NCBI RefSeq assembly: GCF_000002995.4 | Contig: NW_025062479.1 | Span: 17,418,721-17,482,720, forward strand | DNA length: 64,000 nt | Source: Brugia malayi | Lineage: Eukaryota > Nematoda > Chromadorea > Rhabditida > Onchocercidae | Direction of reading: 5' to 3' | Shown: positions 15,401 to 25,590 of the stretch, piece after piece | Position numbering within the stretch: the first letter of the stretch is position 1 | Layout: each line of letters opens with the position of its first letter | Position numbers and translations under genes: made by a program | The notes under the pieces: model-generated | Told to the model about the DNA's origin: nothing | Databases searched by the model: none | Seen by the model: the letters and a program-made list of their open reading frames with translations, nothing else

Positions 15401-18400
15401 TTTTTACAGAAACATTTATCACATTCAAGATCTAAATACTGGGACTTGTCAGTGATGGAGCGTTCCTTACGAACATTATTTCTTGGTTTCACTGATTCCA
15501 AGAATTTAAAAAACGAAATAGGTAAGCATTCAAAGTGTTTTCGAATTTCACTTGAACTGGTAATATAGATATCTTTTGCGAAAAGTTGTAAATAAAGAAT
15601 TTAACTTAAAACTTTGATAATAGAATGTCTCAAAATTTCTCTTGTCTTCGAATAACTTGTTGATTCATCATTTAATTAATTCTAAACTAAAAATTTGTTC
15701 ATTCATTAAATCTTTTTTTTTTTTTTTTTTTAACAAAAATGTTGTAGAAGAAACATGTGAAGAAGCCGGTGTGCTAATGTTACAGCATCTGAAACGTTGT
15801 CCAAATTTTATTGAATCGCCATCAGCCATTTCAAATATTTGTTTGCGTTCCTTCATTTTGGCTTGTGAACGCCTGACTAGCCAAACAAGTTAGTGAAACT
15901 GTTATTGAATCGGTCTGAAAAATTATTTTAGAAATTTAAGATTACTGTATCGAGATTTGTCTTGTTTGGCCATGTTTTAACTTGAAACTATGTAACAAGA
16001 GATCAGCTACGACCATAGTTTCAGCCACAAGCAAGGTATGCGATCGGAAAACTGGACATGGTTGTGGTGTCGACAAAGATGGTAGTGCGGTGAAATTGGC
16101 TTCTGCTCAAGTGCAATGGAAAAGCATAAGTTTCCTAACACGTAACCGAACAACACTTGACGATTCTTCTTCTGTTTTATTCCGAGAGAAAACGGATTTA
16201 AGTGCGGTAATTCGACAATATTTTCCAGAAGTTTGGCTTTTCGAAGACTACAATCTCGGGTTTGCGTTTTTTCTCTGATTAGAGTTTCTTAAGTTGAAAA
16301 TATTAGCTGGCTTATTTTGGAAAAGTATTTGGTAACCAAACAGAAGCGAGATTTAACACTAAAAAGCTGCATTAAATTTCTTATGTCAAGAAAAGCAATA
16401 TAAGGCTGTTTTCAACGAAATTCGTTTTTGAATTTAAAACCTAGAAATGAACTGCGAATTCTACTCCTCCACAGTTTGAAATACTTTACTGAGTTGAATA
16501 CAATAGCTATTTTAAAGTTTTGTATCCTACATTCAGGTCCTCAGGTAGGCTGAATCTAACGATCCGAGTACCAGATACAGTAACGCAATGGTCTGTCCAG
16601 TCTTCAGCATGGACACCGGGTGATCTTACAATTTGTCGCAGTGCTCCATTGATTATATCTACACAGCAAAAGCTTTATATGACAGTCGATCTTCCACATC
16701 ATGTCTATATCAATGAATCTGTTACCGCACGAGTCTCAATTTTTGCCGAAAAAATAGAAGAGGACATGACGGTGAACTTTAAGAAGAAGGGAAAAGAATT
16801 TAAAACTTGCATTTCAGACTTACATATGTTATAAGTGTATTAATACAGTGCAATCACTTGTATAGCGTGATAACATGGCTTTACTTGGACAGCAGTTATA
16901 TTTTCAAGTAATGTAAATTATTTGAAGCTCTCGGTTTGCATGATGAAACTGGCTAGACACGTATGCGCTGACATGGGTGCATATGGCGAACGAGGTCAGC
17001 CCGCTTACACCCGAATTCATCTTACAACAACAGTTACAACTTCTGTCAGAATATTTGCCCTTAGGTTTGCTTCGTTTTATCTCTATGATCTAATTTACTT
17101 CAACAATTATTCAATAAGAAGTAAGTTTCGTTTAATTTTTTTTTTTTTTGCTTTTATTGGCGCTATGCTAGCCACTTTCACAGATTTCTGCGTCTTGGAG
17201 AAGCAGAAGTTATATTTACGTTGAAAGAAGAAATATCATACCCTGGACGGTACCACTGTGATGTAGGTGAAATATTCGACGTTGTCAAATTGAAAGTTAT
17301 TGTCTCTGTAAGTTAATTCTATACTTGACATTTAACAGGAGAATTTGGTTTTTCTATAAACCAATCAATATACCTATAATACTTTATCGTCTTTGAATTT
17401 GTGTCGCAACACAGTGAATAAGTTATTACTTGCAGAAAAGGATAGAAACAACGGAATATTTTAAACGATTGATATTGAATCCACGCAAAGCACTTAGTCT
17501 TTTAACGCGTACTGTTAATGTACATTATATAATGGAGAGTGAAAGAGGAAAGAAGAAAAATGTCATTGGTAATGAAAAAGCAATTCTATTGTTTATACGA
17601 GAATCGAATTTCGATTATAGGAAACAAAGCTTAGATCCGGACTGCTTTAAAATAAGAAGGGGAAAGGAAATGGGAGAAGATTAATGGTTCTTGAAAATTT
17701 GAAACCAGCTGAAATGATATGACTTGTTTCTACTATTTTAATATATCATTCATATGTCAAGTAAATGTCTAATATTCAACAGGTTTAATTAACTGTAATT
17801 TTTAGATTATAATGAATATCGAAGAGAGCGAGATCCTCACAAATTATTTACTAATATTAGCATTAATTTACCTGATACTGAATCGATCTATGGCATTACT
17901 ATCGATTTTTCTCGTTTGTTTTCTTTCTGATCATTGACGAGTTTCGATTTTCTGTCATTATTTCTGAAAATTTGAAATTTCTTACTATATCATCTCTTTA
18001 GAATTCTTATCAGAAGGACTAATTCTGGATTCGACCACTCAAAATGAAGGAAGTTTACGATTTAATTATCGTAGGAAAAGAACTATTTTGGGATATGAGT
18101 CGTTCCTCACTGATATTATCAACTCATTTGCTCCAACATTATATCAGTTCAAATCACTAGATCCTCTTGACAAAAAGACTTATCGTGAATTTGAATCTTT
18201 AGATGATTCCATTGGGTCATGTAAGTCATTTTTTCGACTAAGTTAACTAATTCTTAACTAGTCATTGCTACACTGCAGTAATCAGCAAAGCATATTTTTT
18301 TTAAAGAAGATAATCAGTGTACGGTAGAATGCGTGTAAAGTAGATGATTAGCATAAATTATTGATTGCTTAATTTGAAAAGGACTGGAGATTGTTAGTCT

Positions 18401-21400
18401 TCACTAGGCCAACTTTAGTGAGCTATTCTCTCACACACACACACACACAAACACAATCATCTAAGCCGATGGTGTTCTCTGTATTCCAGTAACGTCTGCG
18501 ATGTTAACATTCTCCAACTGTCATGGTGCAACCTCTCGATCATGCGCTTTCTCCAATTACAGGAAGCCAAAACAGCTTCACGAAGAATCATTCTTGTATG
18601 CATCTTTCTACGCCGTTACTGAATTTCATCATTTTCTTATTGATACTCATAACATAAAACTTACAGCAAAGTTGATTTCAGCAGATTTAATAATTTGATT
18701 GTTTCAGTTTGACGACGCTATCAACATCATTGCTTTGTGAAGCTGCCGTTGATGAACGGATTGTTTGTCCATTGCTCAGCTATCTTTTGAATGAAATGGC
18801 TAAAGATATGGATTCTCAGCTTCCGGTGGATTACTTTCTGGATTATATGGATTTCGTATGCTACCCAGCACTTTTTTTTCATTCTCCGTTATTTTCCAAG
18901 ATTGAAATCGAATTCAACTTCTTCCTGATTTCTTTCCATCTTGATTTTTTTTTTTGGCTTAATTAGCAAAGATAAAGTTTCTGGTTCTTCCACACTTTTT
19001 TTGCCTTCCTTTTTTAGACAACTGTGGAAGATAGGTATTGGTTTGTCAAAGCAATGGTAAATCAGTTGGCTTCCGATTGTGTTGTGTACCAGTGTGCGGT
19101 GAATAGATTTAGGAATCTTTTTTTTTTGTTTACATTTATTTTTAAGAATATTAAAAAAACAACTTAATGCTAAAATTCAGAATAGAATTAACAGTAGGAA
19201 TTAGCTGGTTTCTATTAACAAATTAGGTTAGCAAATTCATACTATTTGCAGCGTAACGATCGTGTTTGGATTAGCTTGCGGAAGAGCTTCTTCAGCCTTC
19301 CAGATCATACTGCACTGAATATACGTACTGTGGCTGCACTAGCGTTCATGGCCCCACGATCTGTGAGCAGTATCATGCGAATTAAGCTGTACTCTGTTGC
19401 GAAAGGTAAGATTGCTTTAGAACTGCTGCTGTAATCATTAGATCACGAAGAAAATAGGGAAGCCGTGATATTTCCTCTGTGAGATTGGTATTCGCAAAAA
19501 CATGCCTTAACTGATTGCTATGAATGAGAACCAATAGAATTTTGAAGTTAAGAAGTTCCCAACATGTTAGTGTAATACTGCAGATGGCATGCCTCCATAT
19601 TGGACAACTGAAAGAACGTCAAGTAGTAGTTCACTGCTGGCAAAGCTTGGATTCGGATTTAGCGATAATATGAAACATCGAATTGCTATGGTTATTCAAT
19701 TCCTTGCTTTCATAAAAATCTTTGAATCGCATGATATGGAATTCCACTTGAATTTCTCTAATTTGCTTCAATAAATTACCTAAATTACCGCATTTTCCTG
19801 CAAGGCTGTCATGCATTCAGAATATAAAGGAGAAATATTCAAGTGAAAATAAAATATTCAGTAGTAGTAAAATAGGTATGTGAAAACATAACACTTTTAT
19901 ACCCTCTCGAGTGAATTTTAAAGATTTAAGTTCCTTAAGGCTTCATAGTAGCTCAGTCATCATTTCAAAATTTGATTGCCATTTAAATTTCAATTCATTC
20001 AGTCTTTTTGATTTCAAAAGAGTGGTGATTTACTGATCAATTCGCTGGGTTTGTTGGCATTCGTAAGCCGCAAAGTGGATCCGATGTTTCCACTAATTGA
20101 ACTCGATCTGTTGGCTGATTGGATCTACGAGCAACTAAACGAAAATGGACAAACTCCGTTTGCATTGGTTTGTAATTTTGATTTAGTCGAAAATAGACGA
20201 GCAGTGAAATAAATTTTACAAGCTTATATTTTTCTTTACTATGAAATTTAATGACAAATTTAGGATGCATATTTTGCAAATCGAGCAATTTATGAGTACC
20301 GAATGCAGAAAATGAGTCGACGTGACAATGATCATAATCGAGTAACGGTTCTTTGTAAACAGTGTAAATCGATGGTGCACAATGTAAGCAGTATACCGGT
20401 CATGTTTTATGTAAGTACTATAAAGTAATATATTTGTGTTATTAGTACAGTTTAGCAGTATAATACCATTTGCCGGCATTCTTTTCCCTTAAAATTTTTA
20501 TCCTTTTAATTTTGATTATTCATGTATTCAGGCATATTTTTTATTCCTGCCTTAAAAGTCTCATTTTTTATTTTCTTCGGTATTGTAAATTAAGACCACA
20601 AAGTGCTAGTGTTACATTATATCGATCAGCTCTAAATAGATGTTGTTACTTTCTAAATGAATTATTTAAACAGGGACAGATGTGAACTGTACTGTTAAGC
20701 TTCTAATTTTTCGATATTTTACTTTGTTACAAATTAGTAAGTTACTTATAAAACATTAAGTTCTGCGAGAATATTGTATTTTGAAAAATAAGGAATGAGC
20801 AAAACGGTTATATCAAGAAATTCTAGTTGCCAGTAGCAGTGCGTAATATAACATTGGTAACAGAAGGAAGTGCAAAAGTTCGGACAAGAATTCGAGTTCT
20901 AACTACAAAAAGAATGCGATTGCGCCGTGGTTTAGAGCAAAATGATTTGTATCCTACCAAGGTCACTGTAATACAAGATGTAGTTAGTCCGGGAGTCCTT
21001 CGACAAGAAGTTTGTTTAAAGTAAGTGTATTTAAATGGAAGAACTTTAGACATCTATTAACTCCAAATTTTACAGAAACTCCTTCCCATCAAAACGTGAT
21101 TTATAGCAAAAGAGTTCTTAATTCAAGAACAGGGTAGAAATCGCACCACTAATTTTTCTGTATTTTGGGTCAACAGTAGGCAAAAAGTGTTTTAAAATGA
21201 TTCAATTGCTATACAATGATTTAATTCTTATCATTAAAATGCTATAAATAAAGTGCGATTTATTCCAGGATTCTAACGTCATTAATTGAAGCGGTGGAAG
21301 TGACACACGGACTTTTTACCGGTTTCACTTCTGATGAGAGTCTGTTCCGAATTCTCCAGGTTAAGTTGCCACAACTTACAGGATTTTCAATTCAAAATAT

Positions 21401-23219
21401 ACCACAAAAAGAAATTGGTTCCTCATTAAGAATTTATTGCTTTTGCTGGAATTAAAGGAAATATAATTATTAGTAAAACTTGAATTATGCAACCCATCAA
21501 TTAAGCTGTAAAATGATTCAAAATCAATGTTTTATATGCTTTAAAAACAAGAGAAAATCGATTTTTAACAATTTAATTTTTTCTGACCTATTCTAGAACA
21601 CAACTATACACGGGGTTCATCTACTGGATAGCATTACAATTAGCAGTTATGCTGTACATTTCGTTCTCACTGATGTAAGCTTTTCAAATTTCCCTTCTTA
21701 TTGTGGGTTCCCGCAATGTTTTTAGTATCCGTGAATATGTAAAAAATCCAGCAGCATTTCAAATTTTTGAAAGTTTACCAAATTCAATACTTTCAGTTGA
21801 AACCGAAAATTCCGCTTTGTTATGAACTGAGAATAATGGAACCAAGAAACACATATGAGCCAAATCAATTGGCTCCCGTGGCAGTTACTGTTCGACATCC
21901 TCTTTATGGTTAGCGCGAGCTGTTTTAAGCAATCACTTTTTCATCAGAAATCGATTACAAATATGCCTGGCTAGATTTGTTGCAAGTTCTATCCAGCTCA
22001 TATTATTAGATTCCACTTTTCTAAAGCTAACAGCTTCGTATTTCTGTTTACTCGTAAAAAAAGTGTCATAGATTGACAAAAAGTGTTACAAGAATTTTAT
22101 TAGGTTTTATGTGATATCAGGAAATAAAATGATCAGCTGTAGAGTAAATTTGCAGACATAGCAGGTCAAGAGTTAGTGACTTATACGGAAAGATTCAAGC
22201 GATCACTGTTGGAGGAAACCATCGATATGGTATGTTGGGATGGGAGCTGTTCTTGTGCTGAGGCCAGTTGCACAGTGCGTTGCTCACAATGTCGAAGTAT
22301 TACAAAAAAGCACTTGCAAAATGAGCTGTGCTCAGAAAACATGTTTGGTTCGTTCGACTTTTCTTTGTAAAGCAAATTTTACTAAATTTATTTGCGCTCT
22401 TTTAGTATATGTCATAACTGAAAAAGCAAATCATTTCAAACTGACAAATTCAGAATCTGAAATTCCTTTAGCATAAATTAATTAAATGTTGCAGGTTCAA
22501 CAGTAAAAGTAGAAAACTATCGGATTGAAAACCTGAGTGGCTGGGAATATTTCATTATCGAAATATCGCTAAAGCACTGGAAACAAAATGTTAAGACACC
22601 AGTGCAAATGCCTGGTAATATTGTTTAAATGTGACCTATACATTCTAGAAGGACTGTTCGTTTAAATCATTATAAAAATATGGTTTAGATTTTAATCAAA
22701 AACTGCAGATTTCAACTTCTTCAGATTTTTGGTATTTTTTTCTTGAAGAAGGAAATTTTGGATTTCATTTGGGATTGAGGACCTTTAAAGAGAAGGCATC
22801 AAAGTTCATGGATTTATACATGAATTGAAATCACTTTAATCCGAATGGAATGTAAAATTCGTTCTACATTTTTAAAAAAGTTTTTATGTTAGTCAATCTT
22901 GTCATTTTGCAGAACGAATTGAGGTATTGTTGAGAACATGTAACATTCGTTGTCCAGAACCGAAAATTGGAGAAGTCTATTATTTCAGTGGCAATATTAA
23001 TGGAATTGTGGTAGACTTTAATACCAAGTACTCCTTTACTATTTTATTCTTTGTTTAACAGTCCATCAATTTTGTTTTATAAAATCTCGTATAAATATCG
23101 CGATCTTTTGAAGGATGCACTACGTACTACGAGATGACGATCGATGGGAGTTGGCAAGTGAGGACTGTGGACATTTGTTTAGCTATCTAATTACCAGTGG
23201 ACCATGTTCTTCTACTTGA
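1822..23219 (+). CDS. Complement C3/C4/C5-like secreted protein (alpha-2-macroglobulin superfamily)
   Basis: Multi-exon gene assembled by phase continuity. Exons: 1822-1904, 2086-2252, 2406-2585, 2824-2894, 3081-3255, 3581-3659, 3834-3960, [one exon not found], 12797-12999, 13303-13485, 14405-14590, 14853-15023, 15211-15336, 15410-15521, 15748-15888, 16025-16259, 16537-16771, 16928-17064, 17184-17307, 17436-17568, 17806-17913, 18014-18220, 18490-18595, 18708-18855, 19018-19098, 19252-19405, 19584-19690, 20021-20167, 20264-20410, 20827-21020, 21269-21359, 21597-21674, 21797-21908, 22156-22347, 22495-22614, 22913-23027, 23114-23219. The product is about 1,690 residues; vertebrate C3 is about 1,660. 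Seen in order: a hydrophobic signal peptide (MLLLTCILLLM); MG1; MG2 starting YLQTDKTVYKPTDT; MG2/MG3 junction FQVQKYELSQF; MG4 entry IPLKPGYYRD; MG5 and MG6; a Cys-rich anaphylatoxin-like exon (~622-668); the FPEVWLFEDYNL motif that follows the anaphylatoxin in C3 (there FPESWLW); MG7 with VPDTVTQW; a CUB-like stretch with LPDTES; a helical thioester-type domain (~1063-1355); MG8; and C345C (~1530-1694). It is probably secreted and acts in extracellular defence (inference). Phase shows one short exon missing between 3960 and 12797. Confidence 0.88.
6475..6915 (+). CDS. Orphan coding-like segment with Asp/Asn-rich run
   Basis: The frame is open from 6394 to a TGA at 6915. A good 3' splice acceptor (ccgtttcag) ends at about 6474, so an exon may start there; alternatively the ATG at 6487 could be a start. 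The segment encodes about 145 residues: a Ser/Thr-rich start, an amphipathic part (SETIRDLILTLGPAQEI), an Asp/Asn/Gly low-complexity run at about 6703-6765, and a tail with LSIFATLSSGNFLSENEV. I recognise no domain. It lies on the same strand inside the large intron of the complement-like gene, so it could be a nested gene, an exon of one, or a relic. Confidence 0.35.
   Translation, partial: AANTMGSTGSTMIDATGIPLNLDKDAASETIRDLILTLGPAQEIGDISSAIESSLSAKAVDVSGLFSYISIFSNGNDDNNDDGDGDGGDDDNNDANNEITTSRNYLQEWTPLYSSSLSIFATLSSGNFLSENEVAQIFSRFVNVRR
8496..9126 (+). pseudogene. Orphan coding-like segments (uncharacterised, possibly decayed)
   Basis: An acceptor (ctctactgcag) at 8495 opens a frame reading LPKLVVEIFRNPLQIFINKL and on to EELVSRHR, then hits two closely spaced in-frame stops near 8618-8625. 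The same frame continues as IKDKDESDPYIIGDAKLLGF and runs to about 8933. A further exon-like piece at about 8993-9126 (NRFLNLPAPYHLLPDTPYF, Pro-rich end) has an acceptor before it and a GT donor after it. The composition is protein-like, but the stops need a very short intron of about 40 nt or indicate decay. I do not recognise the family. Confidence 0.35.
9391..9438. repeat. (TA)n dinucleotide microsatellite
   Basis: An uninterrupted run of about 24 TA units lies inside the large intron of the complement-like gene. It is probably polymorphic in length between isolates. Confidence 0.95.
11064..11514 (+). CDS. Orphan last-exon-like segment, uncharacterised
   Basis: After an acceptor (agttatag) at about 11063 the frame stays open for about 148 codons to a TAG at 11509-11511. 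It contains NRYLASMKIDDENGFAAIAR, a Cys-bearing part (ECYKHLCASSYY, QQPCAYLGMREFKKGAG) and ends CAPLWTWNFKQ. The length and composition in such AT-rich DNA argue for real coding. It may be the 3' exon of a nested gene that also uses the 8.5-9.1 kb pieces. No family is recognised and no function is proposed. Confidence 0.4.
15748..15888 (+). other. Anaphylatoxin-like exon of the complement-like gene
   Basis: This exon encodes about 47 residues with four cysteines spaced C-x13-C-x13-C-x7-C and ends in CLRSFILACERL, which resembles the end of C3a/C5a (C-x-x-x-F-x-x-C-C). It lies between the MG6-type exons and the FPEVWLFEDYNL exon, exactly where the anaphylatoxin domain sits in C3, C4 and C5. 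Vertebrate C3a has six cysteines pairing 22-49, 23-56 and 36-57. The spacing here fits retention of 22-49 and 36-57 with loss of 23-56. No tetrabasic furin site precedes it and no obvious terminal Leu-Ala-Arg follows, so release as a separate peptide is unproven. Confidence 0.7.
18490..20410 (+). other. Thioester-type (TED) domain with degenerate active motif
   Basis: Seven exons encode the segment aligned with the C3 thioester domain. The position expected for the Gly-Cys-Gly-Glu-Gln thioester reads SNCHGATSRS, so the reactive Cys-Gln pair appears absent. Downstream helices remain recognisable, for example THALNIRTVAALAFM-like text in the exon at 19252 (HTALNIRTVAALAFM) and LLINSLGLLAFVSRK with ADWIYEQLNENGQ in the exon at 20021, which parallels the YALLALL and WLNEQRYYGGGYGSTQ region of C3. 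The domain is somewhat shorter than in C3. C5 also lacks the thioester, so loss does not rule out a complement-type role. The end of the exon at 19018 (19056 or 19098) is uncertain. Confidence 0.65.
22156..23219 (+). other. C-terminal C345C / netrin-type module
   Basis: The last four exons encode about 178 residues after MG8. They open with CWDGSCSCAEASC, closely matching the LCRDELCRCAEENC start of this region in C3, and continue with a Cys pair (RTCNIRCPEPKIGEVY) and HYVLRDDDRWELASEDC, matching the HYLMWG...DTWVEHWPEEDEC end of C3. C345C modules occur in C3, C4 and C5 but not in alpha-2-macroglobulin or insect thioester proteins, so this module is the best discriminator for a complement-type member. 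The stop codon TGA is at 23217-23219. Confidence 0.8.
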
Positions 23220-25590
23220 TTAAACTTACTGCTCAGTTAAACTTCTTGTTTGATTTCTTCGTTCATTTCTCGCCACAGATGTTTTTTTAAAGGTTATGAA
23301 TTGTTGAAAAGAACTCTTCCAATCTTATCAATGCTCCCAAAAGCTCATAAACGAATCAAAATATTTGTAAGAATAGAGCAAAAATATTTTTTTTTTTTAA
23401 ATGGAACTCACTTTTGTGGCGTAACTTGCATCAAATTTATCATTGAATCTTTTTTTCTATGCATTTAGCTTAGATAACTATGGTACACTAATCAAAAATT
23501 GTTTAATAAATGAACATGCAAAAATTGTTTCAATTGCCTATATTTGGAGGAATTGAGACCACTTAGTTCCTTTCAAAAATCAGAAAAGCATTAGGAAGCA
23601 CAGGATAATAAGAGGTATTTAAGATCTTTCATCAAAAATGAATTGATTTATTGGAACAGGAAGGCATTCTAATCTTAAGAAGGTAATTAGGTGAATAAAT
23701 CTGCAATCAGTTAATAATACAAATAATGATATTCAACGAAAGAAGCAAGAATAATATAGAATCATGCTTTTTAAATCGTTTTAATCCTGTGATAATTTTT
23801 TGTACAAAGTCGTTACTGAAATGTATAATGTGAACATATCTTTATGAGCAATTACTTTCATTTTTGATTTTGTTTAAATGAATCACGGATAACAATTTTG
23901 GCTAGAAAACACAAAATGCAATAAAAAACATAAAAGCATGGAATTCAAGTTAATCGGAATAGGAAAACGTCCCAATAAAAACGTCTTACCAATTTCGTGA
24001 GAAATTTCAGTATTTACTTTGAATAAAATCACGACATAATTTTCAAATAATGGAAGTGGTCTATCCACTCCATTCTATTCTTTTAAATTCAAGAAAATGA
24101 TGGCATAAATCTGTGATATGACTTAAACCAAGAATAACAAAATCTCAAATTTCTTCAGTCCTATTCAGGACTAAAAAAAGTTAAGTGATCTCAGACTAAA
24201 TTAAAATGTTAATAATGTTTTGAATTAAAAATTGTCAATAATTCTGACGTGAATAATTGTGATCAAAATCGATAGGTGTTAAACTTTATCTTTTTAAAAT
24301 ATCTTAGTGGCTCATTTAAGATTATATTTAAAAATTTTTATACGGGATAAAGTAATTGACAAGCGGTATTACTAGGGAAAGGAAAACGACAAAGTTATTA
24401 TGACTTTGTATCTGGTTATGTTTTATAAGTCTTTACAATGCTACATTTCATAATATTAATAAATTTATTAAATAAATTTTACCAGTTATTCTAACAAATA
24501 AGAATTAACATGACAGGAAATGGTCCATGATGTCCAAGTGTTATCGAATTCTATTTAGCGTTATTTCGACTGTTCAAAATATTTCGTGTCATCATACCAT
24601 TATCGTGCTTCATCTCGATGCTTCACTTTGTAAAGTGTCAACTTGACGCAGTCATTAAACAAATCTTGGTTAACGCCTGCGTACTGTGCAACCAAATAAC
24701 CGGTTTCAATCTATAACTCAATTTTATTTCAGGCTGATCTCAAGTTCAGTTCATTTTCCATGAAAACACTATCTCATTTTAAATTCAATCTCCCTAAAAT
24801 TTCAATTCGTGTCATTTTGATTTCAAGAGTAATTCTCTTCACGTCTATATTATTATTTGATTTGGTCTTATAAACTGATGAATACATTGAATACTGAATG
24901 AATTGGTTTAGTAAAATGAAAAATGCAATAAAAGAAATTCAAACTCGGACCTATCAGCAATAGTAATATTTTCGATTTTTATGGCTTCATAACTTACAAT
25001 ATGCTTCATTTCCTAATTCACTCGTCTATTTTTGATATTTTCTAAATTCTTAAGATGAAATTATGACAGTCTAAAAAGCTAATGTGAAGGTAAAAAACAA
25101 AAAAGATGATAAAAGAAGAGAAAATAAGAGTAATAGGTAAACGGAGGCAACATTATTATCTCTGATATTTCTTAAAATCAAGATCTCGGACCAACTAAAG
25201 TGACATCTAAAGTGTAATAATTTTCATCTAAATATTCCTACGGATTATTCCCTATTCTTTTTTGTTTATTTATTTTATTTTTTTTTTTTTTCATTGCCAT
25301 TATTACTGACAGTACAACGATTATATCCATACTGTGACTGTTGTAATTGTAATTATAATAACCATCACTAGTACTCTTGTAATTTAATAAGCTTGATTAT
25401 TTTTTGGCCAGTTGCATAACACTTCACAGGCAATTTTGGTCTAAATTTGCTTGTAAGAGAATGTTCCGTAAAGTCCACAAAAACTATTTCCAACTAATTT
25501 CAGCTCCAATAGAACATTAGGGATGAAATGAAAAGAACCGACGATTGCGATTTCAGTGATTATAGAGATAAACGGAGTTCTTCTTTTCTA
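23220..25590. other. Intergenic region between convergent genes
   Basis: This region lies between the stop codon of the plus-strand complement-like gene and the stop codon of the minus-strand methyltransferase-like gene, so it should contain both 3' untranslated regions. It is AT-rich with no convincing coding segment on either strand. Confidence 0.6.

Noticed and set aside
16040..16080. GHGCGVDKDG as a possible thioester (GCGEQ) motif
   Set aside because: It lies upstream of the FPEVWLFEDYNL segment, just after the anaphylatoxin-like exon, which is far from the TED in C3-type proteins, and lacks the Glu-Gln.
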